Below are positions 7,142-8,528 of a DNA stretch of 8,528 bases, in pieces. Position 1 is the first letter of the stretch; each line of letters starts with the position of its first letter. Under the pieces are notes generated by a model. It saw nothing but the letters and a program-made list of their open reading frames with translations, was not told the origin of the DNA and did not search any database. The stretch is from Pseudomonadota bacterium. Lineage in GTDB: Bacteria; Pseudomonadota; Gammaproteobacteria; Burkholderiales; Rhodocyclaceae. The stretch spans positions 1-8,528 of the forward strand of contig WRJU01000178.1 of the NCBI GenBank assembly GCA_009778425.1. The letters are read 5' to 3'. The translations under genes were made by a program, and so were the position numbers.

Positions 7142-8002
7142 ATGAACACACCAATTCCTTCTGACACAGCGCACTCCCCGCTAGGTCAACAGACCCGCTA
7201 TCGGGATACCTATGCGCCCGAATTGCTGTTTCCCATCGCCCGCCAAGACAAACGCGGCGAAATCGGCCTTCGCGGCGATGCCCTGCCTTTTATCGGCGAA
7301 GACCTCTGGAATGCCTACGAACTGTCCTGGCTCAACCCGCGCGGCAAGCCGCTCGTGGCGCTCGCGCGTTTCCATGTGCCAGCTTCCAGCCCAAACCTGA
7401 TCGAATCCAAATCGCTCAAGCTCTACCTCAATAGCTTCAACCAGGAGCGCATGCCCGGTTTTGAGGCTGCGCGCGCAATCATCGAAAAAGATTTATCGGC
7501 TGCCGCCGGGGTAGCGGTAGCGGTGGACATTCTGCCCCTGAGCGCACGACCGGAACGCCGTTTTTCCGATCCAGAAGGCCTTTGCCTCGACGATCTGGAT
7601 ATTGGGATCGACACTTATCAGCTTTGCCCGGATGCCTTGCGCGCGGGTGGCAATCCGGTGACGGAGACGCTTTATTCGCATCTTCTGAGGTCCAGTTGCC
7701 CGGTCACGGGGCAACCCGATTGGGGCCTGCTGGCAGTGCGCTACACCGGGCCGGCAATCGACCGCGCCGGACTGCTGCGCTATATCGTATCCTTTCGCCA
7801 GCACAGCGAATTCCACGAGCAATGCGTCGAGCGAGTGTTCTGCGACATTCTGGAGCGTTGCAGGCCGAGCGCCCTGGCGGTTTGGGCGCGTTACACGCGC
7901 CGCGGCGGGCTGGACATCAACCCATTTCGGGCAACTCCGCCGAAAGGGGATGAACCCAATAATAGCGGCTGGAATGAACTCGATAGTGAAATCCGGCAAT
8001 AG
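7142..8002 (+). CDS. queF: NADPH-dependent 7-cyano-7-deazaguanine (preQ0) reductase QueF, type II
   Basis: QueF reduces the nitrile of preQ0 to the amine preQ1, the last free-base step before TGT inserts it into tRNAs with GUN anticodons for queuosine. The product is 286 aa from the ATG at 7142, the size of the two-module (E. coli-like) form rather than the short Bacillus form. The N-terminal T-fold module carries YRDTY (20-24), YELSWLN (59-65) and the QueF motif NLIESKS (85-91) with LKLYLNSFNQ (92-101). The C-terminal module carries HLLRSSCPVTGQPDW (180-194), with nucleophile Cys186 and Asp193, plus SFRQHSEFHEQCVER (217-231) and RYTRRGGLDINP (250-261). The frame also opens at an ATG at 7124, overlapping rsmA by 14 bp. 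I prefer 7142 because its N-terminal length matches E. coli QueF, but neither start has a good SD. The gene follows rsmA by 4 bp, so it is probably the last gene of the operon. Tight packing leaves no room for a preQ1 riboswitch. Confidence 0.96.
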   Translation: MNTPIPSDTAHSPLGQQTRYRDTYAPELLFPIARQDKRGEIGLRGDALPFIGEDLWNAYELSWLNPRGKPLVALARFHVPASSPNLIESKSLKLYLNSFNQERMPGFEAARAIIEKDLSAAAGVAVAVDILPLSARPERRFSDPEGLCLDDLDIGIDTYQLCPDALRAGGNPVTETLYSHLLRSSCPVTGQPDWGLLAVRYTGPAIDRAGLLRYIVSFRQHSEFHEQCVERVFCDILERCRPSALAVWARYTRRGGLDINPFRATPPKGDEPNNSGWNELDSEIRQ

Positions 8003-8019
8003 TGCAATTTGCTGAATTG

Positions 8020-8048
8020 TCCCCTCTCCCGTTTGTCGGGCGAGGGGA
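8020..8048. terminator. Strong intergenic hairpin between convergent genes, probable terminator
   Basis: TCCCCTC-T-CCCG-TTTGT-CGGG-C-GAGGGGA forms a 7-bp plus 4-bp stem with a single mismatch and a 5-nt loop. It starts 18 nt after the queF stop and ends 25 nt before the convergent response-regulator stop. On the plus strand it is followed by the pyrimidine-rich stretch ATTCTTCTTTTCC rather than a clean T-run, and on the minus strand no T-run follows. It could end transcription from both sides or block readthrough. It could also be one copy of a dispersed REP-like palindrome. Confidence 0.55.
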
Positions 8049-8072
8049 ATATATGATTCTTCTTTTCCTCGC

Positions 8073-8528
8073 TTACGGCGTAGGGGACGGTTCCTTCAAT
8101 ATCGCCAGTAATTGCGCCAATTCCACCGCCGAGTGCACTTTCATTTTGTTGAAAATGTGGGAGCGGTGCGCTTCGACGGTACGCATCGAAATCACCAACT
8201 CGTTGGCGATGACTTTGTTGTAATGGCCTTTCAGGATGAGGTCCATGACTTCGCTTTCGCGCGGAGTAAGGGAAGCAAGCCGCTCCTCGATGGCCTCGCG
8301 GTCGGCCCCGATGCGCCGCCGTTGATCGCTGAGTTCAAAAGCGGCCAGCACACGGTCGACGAGATCGTTGTGATTGAACGGCTTTTCCACGAAGTCAAAC
8401 GCGCCTTTTTTGAGGGCTTCGACCGCCATTTGAATGTCCCCATGCCCGGTAATGAAGATAACCGGCAACTGGCAATGGTTTTCGATCAGCGTATCGAAAC
8501 AGTCGAGCCCGCATATTCCATTGAGCCG
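8073..8528 (-). CDS. Two-component response regulator, FixJ/NarL-type with LuxR HTH (partial, N-terminus beyond window)
   Basis: A DNA-binding response regulator whose transcription is expected to respond to a partner histidine kinase. Reading open from the window edge, 151 codons are visible. The second half of the receiver domain includes the switch threonine in LPVIFITGHGD (Thr27 of the visible part) and the conserved lysine in VEKPF (Lys49). A linker helix (LVDRVLAAFELSDQRRR) leads to a LuxR-type HTH (about 87-145: LTPRESEVMDLILKG, then MRTVEAHRSHIFNKM). GHGD and EKPF spacing plus this linker resemble FixJ, TodT and TtrR rather than NarL. The phosphorylatable aspartate and true start are outside the window. 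A TTG at 8468 should not be taken as the start because the receiver fold continues upstream of it. The visible part has three closely spaced cysteines (Cys6, Cys10, Cys19). The partner kinase and targets are not in view, so no specific function is assigned. Confidence 0.9.
   Translation of the reverse strand, partial: RLNGICGLDCFDTLIENHCQLPVIFITGHGDIQMAVEALKKGAFDFVEKPFNHNDLVDRVLAAFELSDQRRRIGADREAIEERLASLTPRESEVMDLILKGHYNKVIANELVISMRTVEAHRSHIFNKMKVHSAVELAQLLAILKEPSPTP

Noticed and set aside
8002..8223. Small plus-strand frame (73 codons) between queF and the response regulator
   Set aside because: It runs through the intergenic hairpin and then antisense to the LuxR HTH region, and has no SD or recognisable motif.
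8073..8468. Response regulator as a complete 131-codon gene starting at TTG 8468
   Set aside because: The same frame stays open to the window edge and encodes receiver-domain sequence upstream of 8468, so the gene is cut by the window rather than short.

Overview
This window looks like chromosomal housekeeping DNA from a Gram-negative proteobacterium, most likely a betaproteobacterium. The inference rests on the cell-envelope cluster lptD-surA-pdxA-rsmA, the divergent AmgK-type sugar kinase beside lptD, a two-module (type II) QueF, and high G+C codon usage. The genus cannot be named from the sequence alone. I see no insertion sequence, CRISPR array, tRNA or rRNA, prophage gene or other sign of recent transfer.

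Layout. Positions 1-290 (minus strand) hold the N-terminal 96 codons of a PitA-type phosphate transporter that runs off the left edge. Twenty bases upstream of it, also on the minus strand, is an AmgK-like kinase (311-1348). A 94-bp divergent intergenic region (1349-1442) separates amgK from lptD. It carries an 18-bp dyad (TAGAAT-N6-ATTCTA), a small hairpin, and a Shine-Dalgarno (SD) site for each gene. Both genes appear to start with TTG. Then follows a plus-strand series: lptD (1443-3968), surA (4030-5343), pdxA (5336-6343), rsmA (6340-7137) and queF (7142-8002). The last four are tightly packed: surA/pdxA overlap by 8 bp, pdxA/rsmA by 4 bp (ATGA), and queF starts 4 bp after rsmA. A strong hairpin at 8020-8048 lies between queF and the convergent C-terminal part of a FixJ/NarL-type response regulator (8073-8528, minus), whose N-terminus is cut by the right edge.

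How the genes work together. LptD is the outer-membrane LPS translocon, and SurA is the periplasmic chaperone that delivers outer-membrane barrels, including LptD, to the BAM complex. PdxA makes the pyridoxal phosphate precursor, RsmA dimethylates 16S rRNA, and QueF reduces preQ0 to preQ1 for queuosine in tRNA. AmgK feeds recycled cell-wall sugars back to peptidoglycan synthesis. The window is therefore an envelope-biogenesis, cofactor and translation-maturation locus.

I found no convincing undescribed system. The points most worth a second look are the cysteine pattern and long low-complexity linker in LptD, the absence of murU beside amgK, the symmetric divergent promoter-like dyad, and queF taking the place that apaG holds in enterics and pseudomonads.
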